In this document: piece by piece, positions 34,071-43,439 of the stretch
How positions within the stretch are numbered: the stretch's first letter is position 1
Layout of the letters: the number at the start of each line of letters is the position of its first letter
NCBI GenBank assembly: GCA_031265205.1
Contig: JAISCZ010000130.1
Coordinates: forward strand, 82,252-146,251
Direction: 5' to 3'
Origin: Deltaproteobacteria bacterium
GTDB lineage: Bacteria; Desulfobacterota; Desulfarculia; Adiutricales; Adiutricaceae
Length of the DNA: 64,000 nucleotides
Position numbers and translations under genes: made by a program
Notes under the pieces: model-generated
The model's input: only the letters and a program-made list of their open reading frames with translations
Told to the model about the DNA's origin: nothing
The model's database searches: none

Positions 34071-35297
34071 ATGATCGGAATCTCCAAATTATACTGCGGC
34101 GCCGTGGAACCGTCGGATCTCCTCCGCTACGGCGGGCGCTCCCAAAATCTGCCCAGCCACCTTTTACAGTTTTCCACGGACAAAAAACCGGTCATCGCCT
34201 GGAACGTTACCCGCGCCTGCAACCTTTCCTGCCTTCACTGCTACGCCTCGGCCACCGCCGGCCCAGCCCCCGACGAGCTTTCTCTCGCCGAGGCCCGCGC
34301 TTTGGTTGAGAGCCTCGCCGCTTTCGGGGTTCCGGTCATCCTTTTTTCCGGGGGCGAGCCCCTCCTTCATCCCCACATCTTTGAGCTGATCTCCCTGGCC
34401 GTTTCCCGAGGCCTGCGGGCCGTGCTTTCCACCAACGGGCTTTTAATAACCCCGGACGTGGCCTCCCGCCTCAAGGATATCGGCCTTTCCTACGTGGGCG
34501 TCAGCCTGGACGGCCTCGCGGCCCATCACGACTGGATGCGCCGCAAGCCCGGGGCCTTTGGCAAAACCATGGAAGGCATTTCCACCTGCCTTTCCAAGGG
34601 CCTCAAGGTGGGCTTGAGGCTCACCATCGCCCGCAGCAACCAAAACGATATCGGCGGCCTTTTCGATCTCATGGCCGAGCGTGATATCCCCCGGGCCTGC
34701 TTCTACCACCTCGTGGACACCGGCCAAAACCCCGCCCTCGCCCAAGAGGCCTTAACGCTCGCGGAAACCCGCCAGGCGGTGGATCTCATCGCGGCGCGGA
34801 CCCTTGCCCTCTTCCAAAAGGGCCAGCGCCCCGAAGTTCTCACCGTGGACAACCAGGCGGACGGACCCTATATTTACCTAAAGCTCCGCGCCGAGGGAAA
34901 CCTCGAAAGGGCCGAAAAGGCCCTCGAGCTTTTAAAGCTCAACGGGGGCTCCAGCTCGGGCTTGGGCGTCGGCTGCGTTTCCTGGAACGGGGACGTCTTT
35001 CCGGACCAGTTCTGGCGCTCCTTAAAGTTGGGCTCCACGCGGGAAAAACCCTTTCCGGCCATTTGGACGGATCCGCGCGACGAGTTTCTGATGGCCCTCA
35101 AAAACAAAAAAGACCACCTGACCGGACGCTGCCGGGAATGCCGTTTTCTCGACGCCTGCGGCGGGGGCTTGCGCGCGCGCGCCGCCCAAGCCACGGGAGA
35201 CGTCTGGGCCCCGGATCCCGCCTGCTATCTCACGGACGAGGAGACGCGCCTCCCCTCTCCCCTCTACGCCGCCGCCGAGCGCAATGCCGCGAGCTAA
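34071..35297 (+). CDS. ahbC: 12,18-didecarboxysiroheme deacetylase AhbC (radical SAM)
   Basis: A 408-residue radical SAM enzyme. The cluster motif is TRACNLSCLHCYA with C50, C54 and C57; FSGGEPLLHP is the SAM-binding GGE segment and LSTNGLLIT follows. The C-terminal SPASM-like part holds GRCRECRFLDACGGGLRARA, which would bind an auxiliary 4Fe-4S cluster. AhbC removes two acetate side chains to give iron-coproporphyrin III. It is related to NirJ of heme d1 synthesis, but the neighbouring AhbD, AhbA and AhbB support the heme pathway. ATG 34071 gives the family N-terminus (MIGISKLYCG). It overlaps ahbD by 14 nt. Confidence 0.9.
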   Translation: MIGISKLYCGAVEPSDLLRYGGRSQNLPSHLLQFSTDKKPVIAWNVTRACNLSCLHCYASATAGPAPDELSLAEARALVESLAAFGVPVILFSGGEPLLHPHIFELISLAVSRGLRAVLSTNGLLITPDVASRLKDIGLSYVGVSLDGLAAHHDWMRRKPGAFGKTMEGISTCLSKGLKVGLRLTIARSNQNDIGGLFDLMAERDIPRACFYHLVDTGQNPALAQEALTLAETRQAVDLIAARTLALFQKGQRPEVLTVDNQADGPYIYLKLRAEGNLERAEKALELLKLNGGSSSGLGVGCVSWNGDVFPDQFWRSLKLGSTREKPFPAIWTDPRDEFLMALKNKKDHLTGRCRECRFLDACGGGLRARAAQATGDVWAPDPACYLTDEETRLPSPLYAAAERNAAS

Positions 35298-36333
35298 TCT
35301 CCCGCCGCCCCGCCTCGTGGCCTGGGAGACCACCCGGGCCTGCGATTTGGCGTGCCGCCACTGCCGCGCCGAGGCGCGGCCCGGGCCCGCCCCGGGGGAA
35401 CTGGACGCGAAAGAGGGCGCGGAACTCTTGCGGCAAATCTCCCTGTGGGATCCGCCCCCCATGGTCATTCTCTCCGGGGGAGAGCCTTTAAAGCGGCCCG
35501 ATATCCTAGAATTGGCCTCCCTGGGGACCTCCCTGGGGCTCAGGATGCTCCTTTCCACCAACGGGACCGCGCTTGACCCGTCCCTCGTCCGCGCGCTCAA
35601 AAAGGCGGGGATCAAACGCCTCAGCCTCAGCCTCGACGGCCACGACGCGGCCAGCCACGACGCCTTCCGGGGAGTTCGGGGGGCCTTCGCGAGCCTTAAA
35701 AGGAGCGCGCGGCTCCTCGTGGAAGGCGACCTCCCCTTTCAGATCAATTCCACCGTCACCGCCGGCAATTTAAAGGATCTCGTCGCGATCCAGGATCTGG
35801 CCTTCTCCCTGGGCGCCGTGGCCCACCATATCTTTCTGCTGGTCCCCGTGGGCCGGGCCAAAGACTGGGACGAGGCCCCCTTGGAACCCCAGGACTACGA
35901 AAACGCCCTCCTCCTTTTAAAAGACCGCGAGATCTCCCTTCAGCTCGAAATCAAAGCCACCTGCGCCCCGCAGTACCAGCGGATCTCCCGGGAAAAAGGC
36001 CAAGTCTCGGCCCGCTCCGGTCGGGGCTGCCTGGGCGGGCAGGGCTTTCTCTTTATTAGCCACGACGGGATCGCCCAGGCCTGCGGCTATTTGCCCCTCC
36101 CCGCCGGAAACGTCCGCGCCGAACCCTTGCGGGAAATCTACCAAAACTCCCCGCTTTTCGGGGATCTGCGCGATCGCGCGCGCTATCGCGGCAAATGCGG
36201 CCTCTGCGAGTATTTTAAGGTCTGCGGCGGCTGCCGGGCCCGCGCCCACGCCCAAGGGGATTGTCTGGGCCCGGAGCCACTGTGCCCCCATCTTCCCCAG
36301 GCCCTCCGAAGGAGCCCCGATGTCGCCCCATAG
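35284..36333 (+). CDS. ahbD: AdoMet-dependent heme synthase AhbD (radical SAM)
   Basis: A 349-residue radical SAM protein. TTRACDLACRHCRAEA gives C20, C24 and C27; ILSGGEPLKRPD and LSTNGTALD follow. The C-terminus KCGLCEYFKVCGGCRARAHA with a last Cys pair near the end forms the auxiliary cluster site. AhbD oxidatively decarboxylates two propionates of iron-coproporphyrin III to vinyl groups, giving protoheme. Gene overlaps of 14 nt with both ahbC and ahbA indicate tight translational coupling. Confidence 0.92.
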   Translation: MPRANLPPPRLVAWETTRACDLACRHCRAEARPGPAPGELDAKEGAELLRQISLWDPPPMVILSGGEPLKRPDILELASLGTSLGLRMLLSTNGTALDPSLVRALKKAGIKRLSLSLDGHDAASHDAFRGVRGAFASLKRSARLLVEGDLPFQINSTVTAGNLKDLVAIQDLAFSLGAVAHHIFLLVPVGRAKDWDEAPLEPQDYENALLLLKDREISLQLEIKATCAPQYQRISREKGQVSARSGRGCLGGQGFLFISHDGIAQACGYLPLPAGNVRAEPLREIYQNSPLFGDLRDRARYRGKCGLCEYFKVCGGCRARAHAQGDCLGPEPLCPHLPQALRRSPDVAP

Positions 36334-36802
36334 CCTCTCCGCGACCGAGCGTCTCATTTTAAACGACATTCAGGACCGCTTTCCCGCCGTCAGCCGCCCT
36401 TTCCAAGAGGTGGCCGAACGCCTCAACAAGGAGCGCGGCCTGGCCCTCACCGAGGAAGAGGTCCTGGAAAAGGTCGCCGCCCTCAAAAAGAAAGGCTATT
36501 TCCGCAGGCTTGGAGCCATTTTCAATTCCCGGCCCTTAGGCTACCTTTCGACGCTCTGCGCGGCCAAGGTCCCCCCGGAGAAAATCGAGGAGTTCGGGGC
36601 CCTGGTCAATTCCTATCCCCAAACAACCCACAACTACGTCCGGAACAACCCCTTAAACCTGTGGTTTACCTTCTGCTACGCTGACCCCATGGAACTGGAG
36701 TCCTTTTTAAGGGATATCAGGGAAAAAACGGGGATAACCGCTATTTTTGAGCTGAAATCCCGGAAAATCTTCAAAATCAGGGCGGTTTTCGACGTAACTT
36801 AA
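36320..36802 (+). CDS. ahbA: Siroheme decarboxylase subunit AhbA
   Basis: A 160-residue Lrp/AsnC-like protein. SATERLILNDIQDRFP and LTEEEVLEKVAALKKKGYFR form the DNA-binding-like helix-turn-helix, used here as a structural scaffold. THNYVRNNPLNLWFTFCYA contains the AhbA active-site region. It pairs with AhbB (33166-33672) to decarboxylate siroheme. As the last gene of ahbC-ahbD-ahbA it is coupled to ahbD by overlap. Confidence 0.88.
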   Translation: MSPHSLSATERLILNDIQDRFPAVSRPFQEVAERLNKERGLALTEEEVLEKVAALKKKGYFRRLGAIFNSRPLGYLSTLCAAKVPPEKIEEFGALVNSYPQTTHNYVRNNPLNLWFTFCYADPMELESFLRDIREKTGITAIFELKSRKIFKIRAVFDVT

Positions 36803-36856
36803 GGCCCTTAAGCCAGGGGATCCCACGGGGAAAGGCGACGCGCGCGAAAAAAAAGC

Positions 36857-36885
36857 TTGCTTTTCCGGAACGGATCCCGTATAGT
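36857..36885 (+). promoter_or_regulatory. Sigma-70 promoter of the tRNA pair
   Basis: TTGCTT at 36857-36862, a 17-nt spacer and TATAGT at 36880-36885, 38 nt before the first tRNA. Confidence 0.75.
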
Positions 36886-36922
36886 TCTTTCCTGGTTAAC
36901 GGTAGAGATTTTCCTCGAATCA

Positions 36923-36998
36923 GGGCGGTTAACTCAGCGGTTAGAGTGCCATCCTCACACGGTGGAAGTCGGAGGTTCGAATCCTCTACCGCCCACCA
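36923..36998 (+). tRNA. tRNA-Val(CAC)
   Basis: A 76-nt cloverleaf: acceptor GGGCGGT pairs with ACCGCCC, the D arm holds AGCGGTTAGAG, the anticodon stem CCATC/GGTGG encloses loop CTCACAC with anticodon CAC, and the T arm reads GGAGGTTCGAATCCTC. The discriminator A and CCA are encoded. Confidence 0.93.
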
Positions 36999-37024
36999 GT
37001 TAGTTTTGTTTATATAGGTTAAGT

Positions 37025-37109
37025 GCCGAAGTGGTGGAACTGGTAGACACGCCATCTTGAGGGGGTGGTGGGGAAACTCGTGCCGGTTCAAGTCCGGCCT
37101 TCGGCACCA
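37025..37109 (+). tRNA. tRNA-Leu(GAG)
   Basis: An 85-nt type II tRNA: acceptor GCCGAAG pairs with CTTCGGC, anticodon stem CCATC/GGTGG surrounds loop TTGAGGG with anticodon GAG, a variable arm is built on GGGGAAACTC, and the T arm is GCCGGTTCAAGTCCGGC. CCA is encoded. It lies 26 nt after tRNA-Val. The accessory region starts soon behind it, and tRNA-Leu genes are common integration sites, but no 3'-end repeat was found downstream. Confidence 0.93.
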
Positions 37110-37164
37110 TTGGATTAATTCAGCGTGCCCGATAGCTTAAATATGTTATCTCGACCTCAGATCG

Positions 37165-37198
37165 CCTCAAAACGGACGATTTGGGGTTTTCTTTTTTT
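37165..37198 (+). terminator. Terminator of the tRNA operon
   Basis: Stem CCTCAAA/TTTGGGG (one G-T pair) with an 8-nt loop, followed by TTTTCTTTTTTT. Confidence 0.8.
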
Positions 37199-37538
37199 GT
37201 CGCGCCGTCAGGCGCCGAACCCCCGCCACGCGCGCCATAGGTCGCGGCTAGCGCGAACCGGAAATAGCGATAGATGAACTTGCCTATGTTGGGGCTGAAA
37301 AGGCGGGCCCCTCTTAGCGCCCGAGCGAAAACGCGTGTCCACCTAAAGGCGGCCTCTGGCGCCACAGCGAAGTCGCCGCGCGAAGGACCTCTGGTCTTAG
37401 GCGCCTTAAGCCTCCCGCTATCTTCCGGCCGAAGACAGCTTTGCCGGACGCTTGGCGGAGGCAAGTTTTTTTGAGGATCTCCGCGCGCCACGAATCATTT
37501 AAGTTCTCCGCGCGAACCGACACCCATCGCCGGCATCG

Positions 37539-37587
37539 CGCCTCAGCCGGGAAATGGGCCCGAAATGGGTCCGTTCTGGCTGAGGCG
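37539..37587. repeat. Inverted repeat with CGCCTCAGCC arms
   Basis: CGCCTCAGCC at 37539-37548 and its exact complement at 37578-37587. The loop holds two imperfect direct copies of GAAATGGGYCC. No T-tract follows. Confidence 0.7.
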
Positions 37588-37780
37588 AAGGGGCTTTAGG
37601 CGCGAAGAAGTACTTATCCGCCGGACCCGCGAGTCAACTTTGAGGAACGCCAACAAGCGACGGAACTTCGGGGGGTGAGCCAGACCTCGCGTAGCGTCCG
37701 CTTTTTAAAAGAGCCAATTCGACCATATATCCGCGCGGGTGTTAAAGCTTCGCTCCAAAGACGACTCCAAATATCCAAAT

Positions 37781-37794
37781 AGCCGTGAACGGAT
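37781..37794. repeat. 14-bp direct repeat, left copy
   Basis: AGCCGTGAACGGAT, identical to 42385-42398. The two copies bracket the AlbA_2 scrap and the Gabija-like genes and may be target or attachment sites. Confidence 0.55.
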
Positions 37795-37958
37795 GCGAAA
37801 AAGATCAACATATTTTACGAAAAGTTGTAAATTATTGAAAATTATCGATATTTTTCTTGAAATTTTTAAAAAAATTGAATTTTTTCTCAAAATTCAGTTT
37901 TTTTGCCTCTTACGGTATAATTTTTCCGGGATTTTAGGTAATAAGTAAAGACAAAATT

Positions 37959-38255
37959 CTACCATTTATTGGGATGGGTAATAGCAAGTACACGCATACC
38001 ATTATCTTCATATAAAACAAAGTCAACGCGCGGCTTGTCTCTCAAGTCTACGCTGGCGCGCTCTGGCTGGGGAAACGCTGTTGTACTGACCACTTTGCGC
38101 GGGGGTTGGTCGGTTACGCCAAGCACGAGTTTACCGCTACCGCAGTTTGGTAACGCACAGCAAATTTCCAACGCGTCTTTGAAGCTACCTGTTGTCTTCC
38201 ATTCTTTGAATTGGTAATGCTCACCCTCTGTCGCATTCAGCGGTTGTTCTATGTA
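37959..38255 (-). pseudogene. AlbA_2-domain (Schlafen-like ATP-binding) fragment
   Basis: The minus frame reads NATEGEHYQFKEWKT, then FKDALEICCALPNCGSGK, LVLGVTDQPPRKVV and RVDFVLYEDNGMRVLAIT, the start of the AlbA_2 DNA/ATP-binding domain of helicase-related proteins. No start codon lies in frame (a TGA precedes it) and a stop follows at once, so only about 95 codons of a much longer protein remain. It sits downstream of the Gabija-like helicase on the same strand. Confidence 0.75.
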
Positions 38256-38353
38256 TCATGTTTCTTCATACTACAGTCCCTCCTGATTCATTGCCATACA
38301 CAGCTTTGGTGTCTTCTGAATCTATTTGGCGCAAATCATTACTTGCAATCGGG

Positions 38354-40174
38354 TTATAATTCATCGTTAGCATTTATCGGCTTCAAGCCATCAATCTTTG
38401 CCAAGCAACACAGCTTTCCGTTTGTAAATTGCCGCCCTTGTGCGTTGAACCTCTCGGCGCTTGCTGATATAAAAGCTTGTTTTTTAGCTCTTGTTAACCC
38501 TACATAAAACACACTTAAGTCGCCTAAAATCGTAGTTGTCATATCACTTGGAATAGTCTGTGGCAGACGGCAATAGCATATTGAGGAATTATTCTTATCA
38601 GCGCTGGTACAATTTTGGCAAATGAATGTATACACCCATTGTTCAACATCGCAGAGAACCACATAGTCCCATTCAAGCCCTTTAGCTCCATGCACCGTGG
38701 ACATAATTACTTTAGAGTCAACATACTCCAGCGCCTGCTTCAATTGTCGGTTCTCAAAAATATCCAGAAGTAGCGTGTACTTATCTTCATGAAGAAGGTC
38801 TGAATAATCGATGGAAACTTTCTCAATTTGCGCGTAAAGTAGTCGGAGCAAAGAGTCAACTGTTTTTCCCGTTTCCGATGTATAAACAGTTTTAACGCTA
38901 TTGAAGAACGCTGACAGAGTCTTTTTGTTGATGTTTTTGGATTGTCCGAATCTTTTGATAAACATCTCTTGGCATTTGTTGTGAAAATCGACGTAGTCGG
39001 CATCATCATCAGTAAACATACCATAGAAATAGGGCGCGCCTTTGGTAGAAAGTTCAGTTTCCACAATTTCAGCATTTTTGCCGCGAACTCGGAAAAGGAT
39101 AGCAATTTTTACGGTTCCATCAGAAATCAAACTTTGAACTTTGGCTACAACTTGCTCTGCTTCTTTTTGCTGCGTTTTTCCCCAGAATGTAGGTAGTTTT
39201 GCGATATCTACATCATAAATTGTGGGAGCAAAGCAGGTGGCAGCGTTTGCTCTGATGTTTTGATTAAGTTTCAGCATTTCAGGATTATCACGGAAGCGAT
39301 AATTCTTTGAAAGCGCAATTTTCGTCATACAGTACTTCTTGCTGGCTTTAGACATTATATCCGGCAATGCACCCATAAAACCGTAAATACGCTGGAGAGG
39401 ATCGCCGAGAAACACAAGTTGAGATTCATCAGTAATAATCTCCTCAAGCAAGCTCCATGCTATGCAGTTCGTATCTTGAAACTCATCTACAACAATGAGG
39501 GGATAGAACCTCTGATAGAATTTCTTAACCTCCGTATGGTTGAAGAAGATTTGAAGAACAAACAGAATAACTGCGTTGTGAGTAACGTACTCCTGCGGGA
39601 GCAACTTCTTTATGACAAGCTTATTATATATTTTGATTGTTTGTTCATCGGGGACACAGGATTTTTTTATAGCGGATTCTACGGATTTGAGGCTTTTAAG
39701 TTCATCGCTGGATAAAGATGTTTTAAGGCTGGGATGCTTTTCAATTTCACTTTCACCGACAGCACGGAAAAGATTGATGTCTTTTTCCAAGGCATCGGAA
39801 ATAAGGTATCCGTACTTCTTCAGAATTCCTTTGCAGAATCCGTGATAATTCGTAACCGCCACTTTTTCGCTTAATGATACTGGATTATTATGGGAACCAA
39901 GTAAAGCGGGCAATTTCTCAGCGATTTCGCGCTTCACTTTCATGGCGGCATTTATACTGAAAGTTAGGCCGAGAATTCGCTTTGGGGTGGGTATCCCACC
40001 AGAAGCAAGCAGGTAAGCAATCCTGCTTATCATCATCGTAGTCTTACCATACCCTGCAGGGGCTTCCACTATCAAGCGTGGGCTGTCAGAGAAAATCATT
40101 TCAAGTTGTTTTTCATCGCCCTCGTGCCGCGCTGATATTTTGTCCTTAAGTTCCGCAAGAGTGGTGTTAGGCAT
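38354..40174 (-). CDS. gajB: UvrD/PcrA-like superfamily 1 helicase, GajB-like
   Basis: A 606-residue SF1A helicase. VEAPAGYGKTTMMISRIAYL at about 36-55 is the Q/Walker A region, LIVVDEFQDTN is Walker B, LVFLGDPLQRIYGFMGA is motif III, and VIMSTVHGAKGLEWDYVVLC plus FYVGLTRAKKQAFIS are motifs V and VI. Between the last two sits an unusual insert with a possible zinc site (CQNC...CYC). It follows the OLD-type nuclease gene with an 8-nt overlap, the arrangement of Gabija and other class 2 OLD systems, where the helicase assists phage-DNA-triggered nuclease activity. It is longer than the reference GajB of about 490 residues. AGGAGG precedes ATG 40174. The frame is intact although the nuclease gene is interrupted. 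Confidence 0.82.
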   Translation of the reverse strand: MPNTTLAELKDKISARHEGDEKQLEMIFSDSPRLIVEAPAGYGKTTMMISRIAYLLASGGIPTPKRILGLTFSINAAMKVKREIAEKLPALLGSHNNPVSLSEKVAVTNYHGFCKGILKKYGYLISDALEKDINLFRAVGESEIEKHPSLKTSLSSDELKSLKSVESAIKKSCVPDEQTIKIYNKLVIKKLLPQEYVTHNAVILFVLQIFFNHTEVKKFYQRFYPLIVVDEFQDTNCIAWSLLEEIITDESQLVFLGDPLQRIYGFMGALPDIMSKASKKYCMTKIALSKNYRFRDNPEMLKLNQNIRANAATCFAPTIYDVDIAKLPTFWGKTQQKEAEQVVAKVQSLISDGTVKIAILFRVRGKNAEIVETELSTKGAPYFYGMFTDDDADYVDFHNKCQEMFIKRFGQSKNINKKTLSAFFNSVKTVYTSETGKTVDSLLRLLYAQIEKVSIDYSDLLHEDKYTLLLDIFENRQLKQALEYVDSKVIMSTVHGAKGLEWDYVVLCDVEQWVYTFICQNCTSADKNNSSICYCRLPQTIPSDMTTTILGDLSVFYVGLTRAKKQAFISASAERFNAQGRQFTNGKLCCLAKIDGLKPINANDEL

Positions 40175-41924
40175 TTGTTGCCACCTCCTGCGCCCTTTTA
40201 ATTGCATTTCTATAACAAACAGGGATGAGTTCAGGAGGAATCGCGTGGCCGATAATGCGCCCGAGCAAAACACCTTTCTTGGCCATGAACCATGCTGAAA
40301 ACATCAGGCAAAATTCTTTTTTATCTGTGTTGCTTACATCAGACAACTTCTTGGGTTTATAATTACAATCGGTGGCGTCAACACCCATTTTTTTAAAATA
40401 TTTCTTTACAAAATTCAAGTCCATTACTATCGATTCGGCTTTGTTGTCCAAATCCAAGGCAATCTGCCTGACAAGAGAAAACTCCCCGCCTGTAACTAAT
40501 GTCTTTACAATCTCAATTTCAAAACACGGTTCGGTGGTAAAAAATTCATCAACTGGCGCCGTATGCCCTGCTTTCACATCTCCATCATATATTGCGACGC
40601 TTGGAACGGCGAATAAGATCAGCAATTGACGCAAAGGCTTTATTGAACCCTCGCCCCGCGCATTAATCACGCAGATGCCGTAGTCATCTAAGGCAATGCC
40701 GATTTTATTGGCAAAAGAGTGGATGCACCCGTACTCAGTTTCTCCTTCTATCAAAACAGCACATTTGGAATAGAACGCTTCTTTGATTTCTGGAAAATGC
40801 ATTATCAGGCGCTTTTCGTCCCCAGCCTTGATTCTTCCTACATTGTCAGTATGTTCAATTGGACGCAAGGAATAGCCGCTTACGACTGCGGTTTTTGCAA
40901 CATCTTTGTAAAAGCGGATCAGGTTACGGTAATCTCCGACCAATGCGTCAGTCGAATGCGTAACGATAATCAACTGTCCGTCGATGCCATCCAGGTCAAA
41001 GCAGCTTTTCAATAGCTCGGCGAACTCAGTGTCCTGATTACGCAAGATTCGCTTGAAATACCCAATGAGCGATCGTTGCAGATATGGATGCAGATGAACT
41101 TCCGGTTCATCGATGGACAGAACGAGAGGCAACAATTTTTTCCCTTCCTCGTCAGTATAAAGTTGGTCGTCAAAAGGCATCGACTTGCTTTTATATAGCT
41201 CCATTATCTGGGAAAGTATATTTATCGATGCCATCGCCATATACTGAACACCGCTACCCGTAGCGTCAATCTTGCGGTCGCCGTCGGATAGATAAAACAG
41301 GCTTGTAAGCATTTCTGTCGGGTTCGAAGCGATTGTCGCTTCGATAGAGTAGTCACGGAAACTACGTATTTTGCCAAGGTGACTGTTGATGAAATCCTTT
41401 AATCCTCCCACTTGCGCGTCGTTCAAAAACGAGTTAACGCCTTCTGCGATATAGCGTTCTATGATTGCATTTATAAACAGACCCGCACCCTTTTGTGAGT
41501 CGAGGCGCAACTCTCTGCTTGGGATAGAGGTGGTCTCATATTTAAGGAAGTTGATTTTTTTTATCTGTCTTGCTGTTATGGTTTCTTTCGAATCAGCACT
41601 AACGATTGACGGATAGGCTTCTTAAATGGACTGATAATACCTGATTGTAAGCATTGAAGCGTCATCAGGCGAAAAGTTGTCTCCGAAAAAGCCCTGCTCA
41701 CTTGGGAGTAGCTTTATATCCAATTCAACTTCAATGGCTTTTTCGGGGTCAGCATAGTCCTTCTCGTCGAACCCTTTGCCGCTGCAAACAATTCCGAGGA
41801 GTGACAGAAAGTTGCTTTTTCCCAAGTTGTTCTCCCCGATTATGTAATTGCAATCGGGGTTGAAACATACAGATATCCCGTCAATATTCCTGAAGTTGTT
41901 AACCCTAATATCGGTAATCCTCAT
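40167..41924 (-). pseudogene. gajA: GajA-like OLD-family ATPase/TOPRIM nuclease interrupted by one in-frame TAA
   Basis: Read in one frame this gene has 585 codons, close to known GajA length. Codons 1-100 carry MRITDIRVNNFRNIDGI and Walker A GENNLGKSN; codon 101 is TAA (41622-41624); the same frame continues EAYPSIVSADSKE and SRELRLDSQKGAG into the rest. Downstream are Walker B (LSIDEPEVHLHP), an H-loop (IVTHSTDALVG) and the TOPRIM residues VLIEGETEYG and IYDGDVKAG. Everything needed apart from the one stop appears intact, so the damage looks like a single substitution (for example AAA or CAA to TAA). AGGAG stands 6 nt before ATG 41924. Reinitiation at TTG 41510 would yield a protein without Walker A. 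Confidence 0.85.
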
Positions 41925-42722
41925 AAAATCTCCTGCGGAATAGATATTTCTACCTTATTCCTCAAAATTCCTCAAATCTCAAAATGCGTTGATGCCGTCG
42001 CGACTATTCAGGAGCACATCCCCCAAATCTGGAGATTTTCCCATTAAGGCGGGGTGGGGCGTGTGGCCAAGAGCGAGGTTAGCGAAACGCTGATCGCCAA
42101 ATAATGTTTGATATATCAGGCGTTTATTAGCATATATCTTTTAACATAGTTCCTTTTATATATCAAATTAGTACACGTTAATGGGCAATACTGTTCATTT
42201 TACAAATATAACAGTTTCGTTCACGGAGAGGACTGGGTTCACTTGGAAGGCGCGACTCGCAAGTCGGCATCTGGCGCCATAAAGTGGCCAGTGTAGTCCA
42301 GGCATCGGAGGCGTCTCATGAATCCGTTAATGGGCGAGCAGTGAGATCGTGAAATGGTGGGAGGTCGGGCAAAGAGGCTTGGTGAGCCGTGAACGGATAC
42401 CATTTTTTTATTGTTTGGGTGATGGTTTCAGTGTGGTCCTAGTAAGTCCAAAAGAGATGAATGCCTCATAAGATTGAATACTGTAAACTCAAAAATAAAT
42501 TGAATAAACCCGGAATACACCTGAATGGTTACGAATGAAGGTTATGTTTTTTAAAATTTTCTCTCCTTAAAACTAAATTCAAGGAGATAAATGGCATTTT
42601 TGGCATTTAGGACCTGACTAATTACAAAAAACACTACAACCAATTACAAAGTTCAAAGCCTGACGCTATAATTTTCACTATAAAACGAAATTCGGGAATC
42701 CAGAAAAAAATCGTGAGTTATC
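41925..42722. other. AT-rich spacer upstream of the Gabija-like genes
   Basis: It contains the presumed promoter for gajA, the palindrome TGATATATCA near 42109 and a second copy of the 14-bp repeat at 42385-42398. At 42581 AAGGAG precedes an 8-codon frame (42591-42617), too short to judge. Nothing else was recognised. Confidence 0.5.
42385..42398. repeat. 14-bp direct repeat, right copy
   Basis: AGCCGTGAACGGAT, matching 37781-37794. The 13 bases GTGAACGGATACC from 42389 also occur inverted at 61238-61250, so the word may belong to a dispersed element rather than to one integration event. Confidence 0.55.
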
Positions 42723-43436
42723 CTACGGATCGTAAGGGCGTGGCTGGAATCCTTGGCAGGACGCGTCGAAAATATCAATGGAAAGTTTTTGGAGAACCGC
42801 GGTGGTCCTCTCCCAAACCCTCCATTCGGGGCCGAACTCTTCATTGGTTTCAAGGCGCGCGGTCGCCAAATCGTAAGGAAGCGGGGTGGAAATCATATCC
42901 AAGAGCTGGACAAGCAAAAACCGTTCTTCTCTTAGAGAATAGAAACGATCGAAATCCTTCAGCGCCGTGGCCGCCATGGAAGCTCCTAACCGAGTGGAAA
43001 GCGCCGCCAGATCAACGTAGTCGCGGGTGGAATTTCTTAAAAGAGCGAGTCCGCACTTGATCCTTAAAATTTCAGCGTCGGATGGCACAATCGTCGATAA
43101 ACCATCTCGCTCGAAAGATATAGTTTCCAGAGGCAAGATTCTGGACAACTGAAACACGGTTACTTCAATCATATATAAATTAACTGAGTTGGAATTCCGA
43201 ACCTCTGGCCAGGGTCCACGGGAGCCGCTGATGATTTCGAGCTGGCGGACAATTTCTTGAGAGTCAGGATATTCGGCCAAGCTGGCGGACGGGGATCCGC
43301 CGCCGACAAAATGGGCTCGCGAGCCACAGATTGCGCTTAACGCGGCGTCCCACGCTGGCATGGGTCTGGAAGAGTCGCCTAGGGGGACGCCTTTGGGAAT
43401 TGGCGGCAATTTATAGGTAAATACGGGGAATGTCAC
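42723..43436 (-). CDS. Degenerate AbiEii-like NTase paralogue without catalytic aspartates
   Basis: A 237-residue relative of the NTases at 5185-5976 and 43440-44159. The C-terminal half is well kept: PSDAEILRIKCGLALLRNST, RDYVDLAALSTRLGAS, then PLPYDLA and WRVWERTTAVLQKLSIDIFD. In the N-terminal half the glycines survive (HFVGGGSPSAS), but about 16 residues including the S-x-D-x-D catalytic pair are missing. It is probably not an active transferase and may bind the same partner or tRNA as a decoy or regulator. It begins with GTG 3 nt after the stop of the intact NTase, so the two are co-translated. The frame is fully open, which argues that it still has a use. Confidence 0.7.
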   Translation of the reverse strand: MTFPVFTYKLPPIPKGVPLGDSSRPMPAWDAALSAICGSRAHFVGGGSPSASLAEYPDSQEIVRQLEIISGSRGPWPEVRNSNSVNLYMIEVTVFQLSRILPLETISFERDGLSTIVPSDAEILRIKCGLALLRNSTRDYVDLAALSTRLGASMAATALKDFDRFYSLREERFLLVQLLDMISTPLPYDLATARLETNEEFGPEWRVWERTTAVLQKLSIDIFDASCQGFQPRPYDP

Positions 43437-43439
43437 ACG

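Larger units (their letters stand above)
37199..37958. other. Spacer at the left border of the accessory region
   Basis: No gene was recognised. It changes from GC-rich to strongly AT-rich near 37,790 (long A/T runs to 37,930). It holds a 10-bp-arm inverted repeat at 37539-37587 and one copy of a 14-bp direct repeat at 37781-37794. Confidence 0.6.

Noticed and set aside
37025..37109. tRNA-Leu 3' end as a proven integration site
   Set aside because: No second copy of the tRNA 3' end was found at the far border of the island, and no integrase gene lies in the window, so this remains only a possibility.
41510..41510. TTG at 41510 as the true start of a shorter nuclease
   Set aside because: The same frame continues upstream through conserved sequence to a Walker A region with a good ribosome binding site, interrupted only by one TAA. 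The short product would lack the ATP site.
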